NCBI GenBank assembly: GCA_964419605.1
Contig: CAYQQM010000004.1
Coordinates: 1 to 64,000, forward strand
Source of the DNA: JABFXX01 sp964419605
Lineage (GTDB): Bacteria > Myxococcota_A > Polyangia > Haliangiales > Haliangiaceae
Length of the DNA stretch: 64,000 nucleotides
Reading direction: 5' to 3'
In this document: positions 50,283 to 58,110 of the stretch, in pieces
How positions within the stretch are numbered: position 1 is the stretch's first letter
How the letters are laid out: each line of letters begins with the position of its first letter
Translations under genes and position numbers: made by a program
The notes under the pieces: model-generated
The model's input: the letters and a program-made list of their open reading frames with translations, nothing else
What the model was told of the DNA's origin: nothing
Databases searched by the model: none

Positions 50283-51806
50283 TTACAACTCGAGTGGATG
50301 CACGCCGAGCAGTACGCGGTGGTTCGGCACAACGTCGAGCCACAGCAATAACCTGCGAACCTCGCTGCTGCTCACGTCGATCTCAATGACTCGCCGCACC
50401 GGGCTGCCGGCCATGGTTCGGGCGATGTCCTCCGCCGAAGTAGGCCAGGCACGGGCAAGCGTTGTGGACTTGACCGGCAAGCCTTCGACTTGAACCGCTA
50501 CTCCCATCACAAACGTTGCGAAGGCCGAGTTTGCAACCACGATTTGCCCCTGCGGCGTCAGCAACGCGAGTGGAAGGCGACAGCCATCAAAGCCAATGCG
50601 CGCCCATTCGTCGCGGCGCGCAATTCGATCCGCAGCCTTCTGCTCGATCACAACGCGGCGCGGCCCCGCTTGCTTGTTGCGCCGCCTGGCGAACCCGAGC
50701 ATGTCGGTCACCGCGCGCAGTTCATAGATAAACGCCGCCATGTCTTTGTGGCGATCACGGGGGTGTTTCGCCAGAGCGCGGAGCACCAAGTTCTCCACGG
50801 CAGGATCGAGTCCGCCGGGAATCAAGCTCGAGGGCGGACGCGGCGCCTGCTCGAGATGTCCGGCCAAAATTTCCTGAACTTGGCCATCCCAGGGAACCTG
50901 GCCGGTCAAGAGCTCGTACATCAGGATGCCGATACCGTAAACATCGCTAGCGGGCGAGGCCGGCTCACCGCGAATGCGCTCCGGCGCAACGTAATGAGGT
51001 GTGCCCGATAGCGCCACCGATCCGCGCGTACCAACGAGCGGCCGCGCCAGCCCGAAGTCGAGCAGCTTCACGCTCATCTTGGATCGCTTCGCTTCAACCT
51101 CTTCTTCGCCGATGAGAATGTTCTCGGTCTTGATGTCGCAGTGCACGACATTCTGGCGATGAATGTAGTGCAGCGCTTCGGCTACCTGAAGTACGATCTC
51201 GCAGGCCTTGCGCAAGCCGATGCGATGCTCGCGAAACAAGATTTTGTTGAGCGGCTCGCCGTCGACAAACTCCATCACCATAAACATTCCCACGCCCTCG
51301 TCCTCGCCGAAGTCGACAACGGATGTAATCGACGGGTGCGCCATTGCGGACGCAAACCTCGCTTCGCGATAGAAAAGCTCGCGAGCCTCGTCGGTTTCGG
51401 CAACTTGATTCGAAATGATCTTCAGCGCAAAGCGACGCGCTAAGTGGACGTGGGTTACTTCGTACACCTTCCCCATGCCGCCCTGGCCAATGCGCTTGAC
51501 GATCTGATAGCGGCCGCCTACCAGGGTCGAGTGCTTGGCGGTTCCCATCCGAACCCCGGAACTGCGCGGTGGCGGGCGATGGCTGCGCAACCTCTCCGCC
51601 ATGGGCTGCCGACTCGTGCGCCGCGCAGGCGGCGCCGGCATCCTGCGAGCCCCTGAAAGCGAATCGTGATCCGGCGCAAGACTCCGTTGGTCGATCCTCA
51701 CCTCCGACGAATTGTCGACTGTGACCTCCGGAAGTCTTGGCAACTCCTCTGGCGGAACAGGGAGCGGAAACACCCTGGGGCTAGGAGGATTGCGGTCATC
51801 CGCCAC
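50283..51806 (-). CDS. Ser/Thr protein kinase (non-RD) with C-terminal PAS-like domain
   Basis: In this 507-residue cytoplasmic protein residues 1-95 are Pro/Arg-rich and disordered, and 97-365 are a Hanks-type kinase: GQGGMGKVYEV, Lys in FALKII, VVHCDIKTENIL, LLDFGLARP, YVAPERI. The catalytic loop has HCD in place of HRD, so it is a non-RD kinase, probably not needing activation-loop phosphorylation. Residues about 405-507 (LPLALLTPQGQIVVANSAFATFVMG onward) look like a PAS-type fold. No membrane segment is present. It is convergent with the SDR gene, 19 bases away. Confidence 0.9.
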   Translation of the reverse strand: MADDRNPPSPRVFPLPVPPEELPRLPEVTVDNSSEVRIDQRSLAPDHDSLSGARRMPAPPARRTSRQPMAERLRSHRPPPRSSGVRMGTAKHSTLVGGRYQIVKRIGQGGMGKVYEVTHVHLARRFALKIISNQVAETDEARELFYREARFASAMAHPSITSVVDFGEDEGVGMFMVMEFVDGEPLNKILFREHRIGLRKACEIVLQVAEALHYIHRQNVVHCDIKTENILIGEEEVEAKRSKMSVKLLDFGLARPLVGTRGSVALSGTPHYVAPERIRGEPASPASDVYGIGILMYELLTGQVPWDGQVQEILAGHLEQAPRPPSSLIPGGLDPAVENLVLRALAKHPRDRHKDMAAFIYELRAVTDMLGFARRRNKQAGPRRVVIEQKAADRIARRDEWARIGFDGCRLPLALLTPQGQIVVANSAFATFVMGVAVQVEGLPVKSTTLARAWPTSAEDIARTMAGSPVRRVIEIDVSSSEVRRLLLWLDVVPNHRVLLGVHPLEL

Positions 51807-51857
51807 GTAGCAAGGGTACCTCAGGTCGAGGTAAGATGGGGTATCGATCTACCTCAG

Positions 51858-51891
51858 CACCCCCTTGACGGGAGTGCTGCGCACGCCGGCC
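51858..51891. repeat. Dispersed hairpin element, copy 3, with flanking direct repeats
   Basis: CACCCCCTTGACGGGAGTG, then CTGCGCACGCCGGCC, is a third, diverged copy of the 38181/40249 hairpin. It is flanked by near-identical direct repeats TATCGATCTACCTC (51842-51855) and TATCGACCTACCTC (51902-51915). It lies between the divergent kinase and phosphoesterase genes. Confidence 0.6.
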
Positions 51892-51945
51892 GAACCGGGG
51901 TTATCGACCTACCTCCTACCTCTGTAAGGCGTATCGAGCATAACC

Positions 51946-52689
51946 GTGAAACTCCGCGTCCTGAGCTACAATATCCACAAGTGCATTGGCGGCGTCGACC
52001 GACGATACGCCCCTGACCGCATCGCGCAGGTAATTCGAAACCTCGATCCCGACGTCTTGCTACTTCAGGAAGTCGACCAAGGGGCTCCCCGTTCGAACCA
52101 CGATCGGCAAGTCGATGTCCTCGGCGATTTCATTGGCATGAAGCACCGCGCCTGGTTTCCGAACGTAGGGGTGCGAGGGGGCGGCCACTACGGCAACGCC
52201 ATACTTTCGCGTTATCCCCTCGTGGAGGCCACGAATATTGACTTGTCGATTCGGTTCAAGAAGCGGCGTAGTGCGTTGCACGGGGTCGTACGCGTACGAC
52301 ACGATGGCATCGATCGCACCGTTCACGTCTACAATATGCATTTGGGTCTGGCCCGGTACGAGCGGCGGATCCAGATCGCAAAATTTCTCGATTCCCATCC
52401 GTTTGCATCGCTGCACCATGAAACGCCGATCGTCGTCGGCGGAGATCTCAACGATGTCTACGGCGGGCTCGGCAACTTGCTCCAGCCAGCGGGATTCCGC
52501 GGCATCGAGCGCCGGCCCCTGACCTTCCCCGCATGGGGACCGCTGCGCCCACTCGACGCGATTTTTGTTCGCGGCCCCGTGGATTTCCTCGAGCTTCGCC
52601 GGTGCGAAACCGATCTATCGCGGCGCGCCAGCGATCATCGCCCCCTTGTCGCTGACGTTCGCCTGCACGCGCTTCGCCACGAAAAGTAG
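51946..52689 (+). CDS. Endonuclease/exonuclease/phosphatase family protein
   Basis: This 247-residue EEP-fold hydrolase shows LRVLSYNIHKCIGGVD at the start, LLLQEVDQ (metal-binding Glu), HYGNAILSRYPL, VYNMHLGLARYERR, VVGGDLNDV and a final SDHRPLVADVRL with the catalytic His. It has no signal peptide. Relatives act on phosphodiesters of DNA, RNA, lipids or inositol phosphates, and the sequence does not say which. The start is GTG 51946. The next gene is also a metal-dependent phosphoesterase. Confidence 0.9.
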   Translation: MKLRVLSYNIHKCIGGVDRRYAPDRIAQVIRNLDPDVLLLQEVDQGAPRSNHDRQVDVLGDFIGMKHRAWFPNVGVRGGGHYGNAILSRYPLVEATNIDLSIRFKKRRSALHGVVRVRHDGIDRTVHVYNMHLGLARYERRIQIAKFLDSHPFASLHHETPIVVGGDLNDVYGGLGNLLQPAGFRGIERRPLTFPAWGPLRPLDAIFVRGPVDFLELRRCETDLSRRASDHRPLVADVRLHALRHEK

Positions 52690-52820
52690 TTGCGTCATCA
52701 TCTCGTGACAACTACCAGGTGCGTATCCGTGCGCCGCACGCGAGCGCCGCAATCGCGCATGACGAATCGTGCATGTTCAAACAGCCATTTCAGCGAAAAC
52801 AGTCTAGCGTTAAGGGTTCA

Positions 52821-53690
52821 ATGGCGCGCGTGATCAGGCTCCCAGACAAAGGTCGCCTGCTCGTGTGCACGGACCTTCAGGGCTGCATGCGCGACTACTT
52901 GCGCATGGTGGAGGTGTTCGAGCAGGCGCTTAACGAAACGGGAGGCGATGCCTATCTGCTGTTTACAGGCGACCTCATTCATGGGCCCTACATCGAGCCC
53001 GAGGACTGGCCCGATTTTCTCGGCGAGTACTACCGCGACGCTTCCGGGGAGGTCATGTCGGCATACGCGGAACTCGCAGCCAAGTATCCGGGCCGCGTCC
53101 ACGCGCTGATCGGAAATCACGAACACGGCCACGTTGGCGGCCCCCACACCGCAAAGTTTGCCGCGGATGAGGTGGCACTTCTTGAACATATCCTCGGCCC
53201 TGCGGGGACTTCGCGCATGTGCGCCACGATCCGAACCTTTGCGCTCGCCGCGGTGTCGACGTGCGGCGCGATCTTTACGCACGGAGCGCCTGCCGCCGCG
53301 ATCAACTCCATCGCCGACCTCGAAGCGGCCGATTTGTCGGGCGCTAACCTGGCAAATCCCCTCGACGTACTCGACACCCCCGTCGTGGGCAAAGTTCTGT
53401 GGGCGCGGTCGGCCACCCAAACGGAGGCGCGAAGGTTCCTCTCTGCCCTACGCGGCACGATCAGCGTGTACGGCCACGACGTCGTGCCACGGGGCTTTGA
53501 GACTTTCGGCGATGAGCAGATCATCGTGTCGACCAGTTTTGGGCTGGTCGACGCCAATAAAGTCTACCTATCGCTCGACCTGGCACATCGCTATCGCGGG
53601 GTTCTCGATCTTAGAATCGGCAATGAAATCATGCCATTATACCCGGACAAGGCTCCGGGACGGCGGGCGCGGAAACCCGGCATCGGCTAG
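52821..53690 (+). CDS. Calcineurin-like metallophosphoesterase
   Basis: This 289-residue protein has the metallophosphatase metal-binding blocks: LLVCTDLQG (a D-x-Q variant of DxH), LFTGDLIHG, ALIGNHEHGH (GNHE) and SVYGHDVVP, with FTHGAP between. The first block has Gln in place of the usual His, so activity or metal preference may differ. ATG 52821 has a close AAGGG upstream; ATG 52773 would add 16 residues. The role is unknown; bis-nucleoside tetraphosphatases and protein phosphatases share this fold. Confidence 0.82.
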   Translation: MARVIRLPDKGRLLVCTDLQGCMRDYLRMVEVFEQALNETGGDAYLLFTGDLIHGPYIEPEDWPDFLGEYYRDASGEVMSAYAELAAKYPGRVHALIGNHEHGHVGGPHTAKFAADEVALLEHILGPAGTSRMCATIRTFALAAVSTCGAIFTHGAPAAAINSIADLEAADLSGANLANPLDVLDTPVVGKVLWARSATQTEARRFLSALRGTISVYGHDVVPRGFETFGDEQIIVSTSFGLVDANKVYLSLDLAHRYRGVLDLRIGNEIMPLYPDKAPGRRARKPGIG

Positions 53691-53747
53691 TCGTCGGCGC
53701 GCACCGCTTGCGATCCGGCCCGATCCTGCCTATATCTACCCGCCGCC

Positions 53748-53960
53748 ATGAAGGATACCGCAGGACACCCGCACTACCGCCCAGCTCGCATTACCTGTGC
53801 ATGCGGCGCTCTCCACGAAACGTTCTCGACCCGTGGCGACTTTGGCGTCGATATTTGCTCGCACTGCCATCCGTTCTTTACCGGGAAGCAAAAACTGGTC
53901 GACACGGCTGGCCGCATCGATCGGTTCAACAAGAAGTACAAAAAGACGCCCGCGGCATAA
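53748..53960 (+). CDS. rpmE: 50S ribosomal protein L31 (zinc-binding form)
   Basis: This 70-residue L31 has the zinc Cys set of the C+ form: CACG near residue 17 and CSHCHPFFTGKQ near 37. It ends in the basic FNKKYKK. It lies directly upstream of prfA, a pairing common in bacteria. Zinc binding suggests it is replaced by a C- paralogue under zinc limitation in some species, but none is in the window. Confidence 0.93.
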   Translation: MKDTAGHPHYRPARITCACGALHETFSTRGDFGVDICSHCHPFFTGKQKLVDTAGRIDRFNKKYKKTPAA

Positions 53961-53965
53961 CCGAT

Positions 53966-54027
53966 TTGTAGCGTCTTGTAGCGTCGGGGACCCGATCCTC
54001 GTCAGGGACTTCCCTGGGTCGCCTGGG
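53966..54027. repeat. Tandem 10-mer and GGGACTTCC-type repeat between rpmE and prfA
   Basis: TTGTAGCGTC occurs twice in tandem (53966-53985). It is followed by GTCGGGGACCCGATCCTC and GTCAGGGACTTCCCTGGGTC, which resemble the GGGGACTTCC-GGGTCGC block inside 30601-30645 and at 38213-38246 on the other strand. The inner GTCAGGGACTTCCCTGG can form a short hairpin (AGGGA/TCCCT). Confidence 0.5.
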
Positions 54028-54115
54028 CATCGCCGATCGAGAGTTTCCAAAAGGGAACGGCACAAGCAACACGTGGGAGATCGATCTGTTCGAGTCGGCA
54101 AAATTTCGCGACAAG

Positions 54116-55171
54116 ATGGCCACCCTGGAGCGTCGTCACGAGGAGCTCGGAGCGCTCCTGGGAACGGCGCAGGTGATCAACAACCGCGCCGAATTCATGA
54201 AACTTTCGCGCGAACACGCGGAGTTGGATCCACTGGTTGCGGCATGGGCGAACTACCAAAAGCTCTCGGCGGATCTGGCGCAGGCGAAAGAAGTCGCTGA
54301 GGGCACCTCAGACGGCGAACTGCGCGAGCTTGCTTATGCCGATATCAAAGCGCTCGAGGAGCAGGCGGAATCGGTCGAGCAGCAAATCAAGATCTTACTA
54401 TTGCCCAAGGACCCCAACGACGGTCGCAATGCCATCCTCGAAATCCGGGGCGGCACGGGCGGCGACGAAGCCGCGCTGTTTGCCGGCGACTTGTACCGGA
54501 TGTTTACTCGGTATGCAGAACGCCAGGGTTGGCGGGTCGAAGTCATGTCGATGAATGAGGGAAGTTCCGGAGGGATGAAAGAGGTCATTTGCCTGGTCGA
54601 GGGCAAAGACGTGTTCTCCAAACTCAAGTTCGAATCCGGAGTACATCGCGTCCAGCGCGTCCCAGCGACCGAAGCACAGGGCCGTATCCATACGTCGGCC
54701 GCCACAGTGGCTGTGCTGCCCGAGGCCGAAGAGGTCGACGTTAAGATCGATGAAAAGGACCTAAAAATCGACACCTACCGTTCCAGCGGTGCCGGCGGTC
54801 AGCACGTCAACACCACCGACTCGGCCGTACGAATCACCCACATTCCGACCGGAGTCGTCGTTGCGTGCCAGGAGGAGCGGTCGCAAATCAAGAACCGCGC
54901 AAAGGCCATGAAGATTCTCCGGTCGCGCATTTTGGAGAGCGAACGCGAGCGCCAAATGGCCGCTGAAGCGGCATCTCGCAAATCCCAAGTGGGTTCAGGC
55001 GATCGGTCCGAAAAGATTCGCACCTACAATTTTCCCCAGGATCGCGTGACCGATCATCGCATCGGGCTGACGAAGCACAACTTGCCGGCGATCATGGACG
55101 GACAGATCGACGACATCGTCGAAGCTCTGCGCGCGCACCAACAGGCTGAGGCGCTACGGGCTCAGTCGTAA
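54116..55171 (+). CDS. prfA: Peptide chain release factor 1
   Basis: This RF1 reads UAA and UAG. It shows the tripeptide anticodon PAT in RVQRVPATEAQGRIHTSA, the GGQ motif in YRSSGAGGQHVNTTDSAVR, and the C-terminal RTYNFPQDRVTDHRIG. The ATG gives 351 residues. The open frame continues upstream with protein-like LFESAKFRDK, and a CTG at 54086, six bases after GGGAG, could be the true start (361 aa). It follows rpmE; the usual prmC gene is not next. Confidence 0.95.
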   Translation: MATLERRHEELGALLGTAQVINNRAEFMKLSREHAELDPLVAAWANYQKLSADLAQAKEVAEGTSDGELRELAYADIKALEEQAESVEQQIKILLLPKDPNDGRNAILEIRGGTGGDEAALFAGDLYRMFTRYAERQGWRVEVMSMNEGSSGGMKEVICLVEGKDVFSKLKFESGVHRVQRVPATEAQGRIHTSAATVAVLPEAEEVDVKIDEKDLKIDTYRSSGAGGQHVNTTDSAVRITHIPTGVVVACQEERSQIKNRAKAMKILRSRILESERERQMAAEAASRKSQVGSGDRSEKIRTYNFPQDRVTDHRIGLTKHNLPAIMDGQIDDIVEALRAHQQAEALRAQS

Positions 55172-55189
55172 GAACGGCTCGCAGCAGCA

Positions 55190-55924
55190 CTACCGGCCTT
55201 GGGTCATCTTCAGCATCACGAGCGGTGTCTTGAAGATGATGCCGAGTTCTGTGCGCAAAAACGTGCCGAATCGCTCTAGCGAAGCGGTGTAGGCGATATC
55301 GTACAATAGTTTGATCCGCATGTCGTCGACGAGGGACCCCTTGGTCTCCTCCAGCTGCCACGGATTCTGCAATGTCGATGCGAGCTTGGCGATGGCGCTC
55401 CCCTCAGGGATCGACCCCGTGTAGCCCAGCGACACCTGTGCCAGGCCCGTAATCCCCGGCTTGACGTCGCGCATTCGCTCCTCGAACAGCGGAATCGCAT
55501 ATGACAGGTTCTGCAGCAGCTCCGGTCGTTCCGGTCGAGGGCCCACTAGGCTCATCTTGCCGCGCAGGACGTCCCAAAACTGAGGTAGTTCGTCGAGTCG
55601 CGATTTGCGCAAAAACCGGCCGACTCGAGTGATACGAGGATCGTCCGACCCGGCTAGGACCGCGCCGGTGCGGGCTTCGGCATCCGGAATCATGGTCCGA
55701 AACTTGTGCATGTCGAACTCGTCGAATTGCAGCCGCTTTATGCCTGAGCGCGTGTCGACGGACTTTAACCTGCCGGCCCTGCGCTGCCGAAACAGGATGG
55801 GCCCCGGGGAGTCGAGGTAGATCGCGGCGGCAATCGCCGGCAGGAGTGGCACAGTGACGGCGAGCCCAATGGCCCCCCCTAGGACATCGATGGCCCGCTT
55901 GGCGATTCGGACGCTGCGCAGCAT
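55190..55924 (-). CDS. Exopolysaccharide-initiating sugar transferase
   Basis: This 244-residue bacterial sugar transferase links the first sugar phosphate to undecaprenyl phosphate. It has one N-terminal membrane helix (GGAIGLAVTVPLLPAIAAAI), LDSPGPILFRQRRAG, FDMHKFRTM, then SRLDELPQFWDVLRGKMSLVGPRPERPE and KPGITGLAQVS. It lacks the extra membrane helices of WbaP-type proteins. ATG 55924 was chosen; the longer open frame upstream is antisense to the next gene. It faces away from the rest of the polysaccharide genes. Confidence 0.92.
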   Translation of the reverse strand: MLRSVRIAKRAIDVLGGAIGLAVTVPLLPAIAAAIYLDSPGPILFRQRRAGRLKSVDTRSGIKRLQFDEFDMHKFRTMIPDAEARTGAVLAGSDDPRITRVGRFLRKSRLDELPQFWDVLRGKMSLVGPRPERPELLQNLSYAIPLFEERMRDVKPGITGLAQVSLGYTGSIPEGSAIAKLASTLQNPWQLEETKGSLVDDMRIKLLYDIAYTASLERFGTFLRTELGIIFKTPLVMLKMTQGR

Positions 55925-55960
55925 GGCCGATGGTACCACGTGCCTGCTATTCTCAGGGCG

Positions 55961-56443
55961 ATGGTCGCACCAATCAGGCTTACCGTGCCTGGGATCCTCC
56001 GCTACCGCGGCATCGCAGTACGCGTTGTGGCCGAAGCAGCTCGCCTCGTGTCGGGTTCGCATCAGCGCGATCCGAACGACATGTCCGCCTACGACGTGCG
56101 CGACCCGTTTGATACCGCCGTTGTTTCCGCGTTTGCGGAGATTTTTAACAATGTAGCGATCCATGCGTACGAACGCCGGGGCGGCGGGGCGATCGAACTT
56201 GCAATCCTTCCGAGTGAAAAAGAGCTCACGATCGAGCTCAAGGATCACGGTACGCCGTTCGATATCGATAACGTACCGCCTTTTCCCATGGATCTCGACG
56301 CGTCCTCGCTCCCCGAAGGTGGTATGGGAATCCATATTGCGAAAACCATGCTCGACGAAATGACCTACGAACCGGGACCGCCAAATCTGTGGCGGTTGTT
56401 CAAACGGCTCGGAGCGATCACCGGAGCACATGGGAGGAGTTGA
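55961..56443 (+). CDS. Anti-sigma regulatory factor (RsbW/SpoIIAB-like HATPase)
   Basis: This 160-residue Ser/Thr protein kinase-like HATPase has AEIFNNVAIHAY (N box), LKDHGTPFDI (G1-type box) and PEGGMGIHIAKTMLDEMTY (G2). Such proteins hold a sigma factor or other partner and phosphorylate a STAS protein. The STAS gene follows directly, with its GTG immediately after the stop. It is divergent from the sugar transferase gene (36 bases), at the entry of the polysaccharide locus. Confidence 0.85.
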   Translation: MVAPIRLTVPGILRYRGIAVRVVAEAARLVSGSHQRDPNDMSAYDVRDPFDTAVVSAFAEIFNNVAIHAYERRGGGAIELAILPSEKELTIELKDHGTPFDIDNVPPFPMDLDASSLPEGGMGIHIAKTMLDEMTYEPGPPNLWRLFKRLGAITGAHGRS

Positions 56444-56749
56444 GTGCCAAACCCGTTTGACGTTGTAAGGAATAGCCGCGAAACCACGCTGACCCTGCGT
56501 GGGTCGCTTGATATTAACTCTGCCGCGCAGCTCGCTGAGGAAATCGATAAGATCGTCGCAGCCAAAACCAAGAACGTTGTGGTGAACATGGCGGAGCTCG
56601 ACTTGATCGACAGTTCTGGCGTGGCCGCGCTGGTCAAGTTGTACAAGGGCGTGCGGGGTACGAACGGCAACTTCACGATGACGGGCGTGCGAGACCAGCC
56701 ACTCGCCATCTTCAAGTTGCTTCGGCTGGACAAGGTCTTCAACCTCTGA
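56444..56749 (+). CDS. Anti-anti-sigma factor (STAS domain)
   Basis: This 101-residue STAS protein has the phosphorylation-site region LDLIDSSGVAALVKLYKG, where a Ser of DSSG is the usual target, and the end ALFKLLRLDKVFNL-like. GGAGGAG lies just before GTG 56444. It is the natural substrate of the kinase encoded upstream and would be reactivated by a PP2C phosphatase such as the one at 15425-17146. The controlled output may be the flanking polysaccharide genes (inference). Confidence 0.9.
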   Translation: MPNPFDVVRNSRETTLTLRGSLDINSAAQLAEEIDKIVAAKTKNVVVNMAELDLIDSSGVAALVKLYKGVRGTNGNFTMTGVRDQPLAIFKLLRLDKVFNL

Positions 56750-56790
56750 CGGCGATAGATCCCATGGCGCGCACTTATCGGGCTGACCCT

Positions 56791-56907
56791 AGCGCGAGGT
56801 CATTTGCGGTGAGGCGAGGCGGCGAGGAGCGAGGAGCGGAGTGTACATACTGTACTCGAGCACCGGAGCGACGACGCCAACGAAGCATCACCGCAAATGA
56901 ACCGCAC
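56791..56907. repeat. Long imperfect palindrome, TCATTTGC-ended, copy 2
   Basis: The terminal inverted repeat TCATTTGCGGTGA (56800-56812 with 56888-56900) is perfect and extends weakly outward. GTAC-ATACT-GTAC (56843-56855) marks the centre. The block CTCCGGTGCTC, with CGCTCCTC-type flanks, is shared with 20693-20755 on the other strand. It fills the gap between the STAS gene and the glycosyltransferase gene. Confidence 0.78.
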
Positions 56908-56913
56908 TAGGCG

Positions 56914-58101
56914 ATGCGCGTCCTGGCGATTACCAAGATCTTCCCCAACGCGGCTGAGCCGCTCTCGGCGCCGTTCAATCGCCAGCAGTTCACGGCATTG
57001 CGCCAACTATGCGACCTGGAGGTCATGGCAACGATTCCATGGTTTCCCGGCGCGTCGCTGATCTCGCGCTGGTCGAGTGCAGGAAAGTTGGCTCGGGTGC
57101 CTGCTCTCGAGGTCATCGCCGAAATTCCCGTGTCGCATCCGCGCACCTTGTTTGTGCCCCGTTTAGCCCACGTCGCATGGGGGCCGCTGTACGCCGCGTC
57201 GATCGCGCCCGCGTTGGCTCGCTATCGCGGCAAGGTAGACGTGGTTCTGGGCTCATGGGCGTATCCCGACGGTTTTGCGGCAGTGATTGCGGGTCGGCTG
57301 CTCGGCGTTCCAAGCGTGGTCAAATTGCACGGAAGCGATATCAACGTCATCGCGAAACTGCCGGGTCCCCGCCGACTCGTAGGCTGGGCTCTGCCCCGCG
57401 CCGCCCGGGTTGTTGCGGTGTCGCGACCGCTCGCCGATGAAGCGGTTGCGCTGGGTGCCTCGCCCGAGCGGGTAGCGGTCGTGATGAATGGCGTCGATGG
57501 CGAACTGTTCAAACCGCAAGACCGAACAACTGCGCGCCTCGCGCTTGGCCTTACGCCGGCACAGCAAGGTGGGCCGCTCGCGCTGTACGTGGGCAATCTC
57601 AAACCTGAGAAGGGTGTTGTCGAGCTGGGGCGCGCGTGGCCCGAGGTAGTACGCCGCGTTCCGAACGCGCAGCTCATCGTCGTCGGCGGAGGCCCCCTGC
57701 GCGACCAGGTCGCGGCCCACGCCGGGAGCAACGTCCAACTGGTCGGCCCTCAACCGCTCGAGCGGATCCCGCTTTGGATGGCGGCCTGTGATGCTCTGGT
57801 TTTGCCGAGTCACGTGGAAGGCACACCGAATGTCGTTCTAGAGGCGCTGGCAAGCGGCCGACGCGTCGTCGCGTCCAACGTGGGCGGGGTTCCCGACCTC
57901 CTGACGAGTCCGAAACTTGGCGCTCTGGTGCCGCCGCGCGACGTCGATGCGCTCGCCACCGCAATCGGGGATGCTTTGCGCTTCGACTACGACCCGATCG
58001 AAGTCGCTCGGATTGGGGCTCGGGGAGGCTGGACAGCCAGTGCCGCGGCGCTCCACGAAGTGCTGGTGCAGGCGCGTCAGGGACGCCCTGGTCCGTGGTA
58101 A
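56914..58101 (+). CDS. Glycosyltransferase family 4
   Basis: This 395-residue GT-B enzyme has an N-terminal acceptor domain (VLAITKIFPNAAEPLSAPFNRQQ, then GSWAYPDGFAAV and KLHGSDINV) and a C-terminal nucleotide-sugar domain with ALYVGNLKPEKGVVEL, IVVGGGPLRDQV and the E-x7-E region EGTPNVVLEALASGRRVVASNVGG. It probably adds a sugar to the exopolysaccharide repeat unit. The sugar is not predictable. The ATG lies 8 bases from the palindromic element and 10 bases separate its end from the next gene. Confidence 0.92.
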   Translation: MRVLAITKIFPNAAEPLSAPFNRQQFTALRQLCDLEVMATIPWFPGASLISRWSSAGKLARVPALEVIAEIPVSHPRTLFVPRLAHVAWGPLYAASIAPALARYRGKVDVVLGSWAYPDGFAAVIAGRLLGVPSVVKLHGSDINVIAKLPGPRRLVGWALPRAARVVAVSRPLADEAVALGASPERVAVVMNGVDGELFKPQDRTTARLALGLTPAQQGGPLALYVGNLKPEKGVVELGRAWPEVVRRVPNAQLIVVGGGPLRDQVAAHAGSNVQLVGPQPLERIPLWMAACDALVLPSHVEGTPNVVLEALASGRRVVASNVGGVPDLLTSPKLGALVPPRDVDALATAIGDALRFDYDPIEVARIGARGGWTASAAALHEVLVQARQGRPGPW

Positions 58102-58110
58102 CCTGCGGCG

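Noticed and set aside
55925..56431. N-terminal extension of the sugar transferase frame
   Set aside because: It is antisense to the anti-sigma gene; family similarity starts at ATG 55924.
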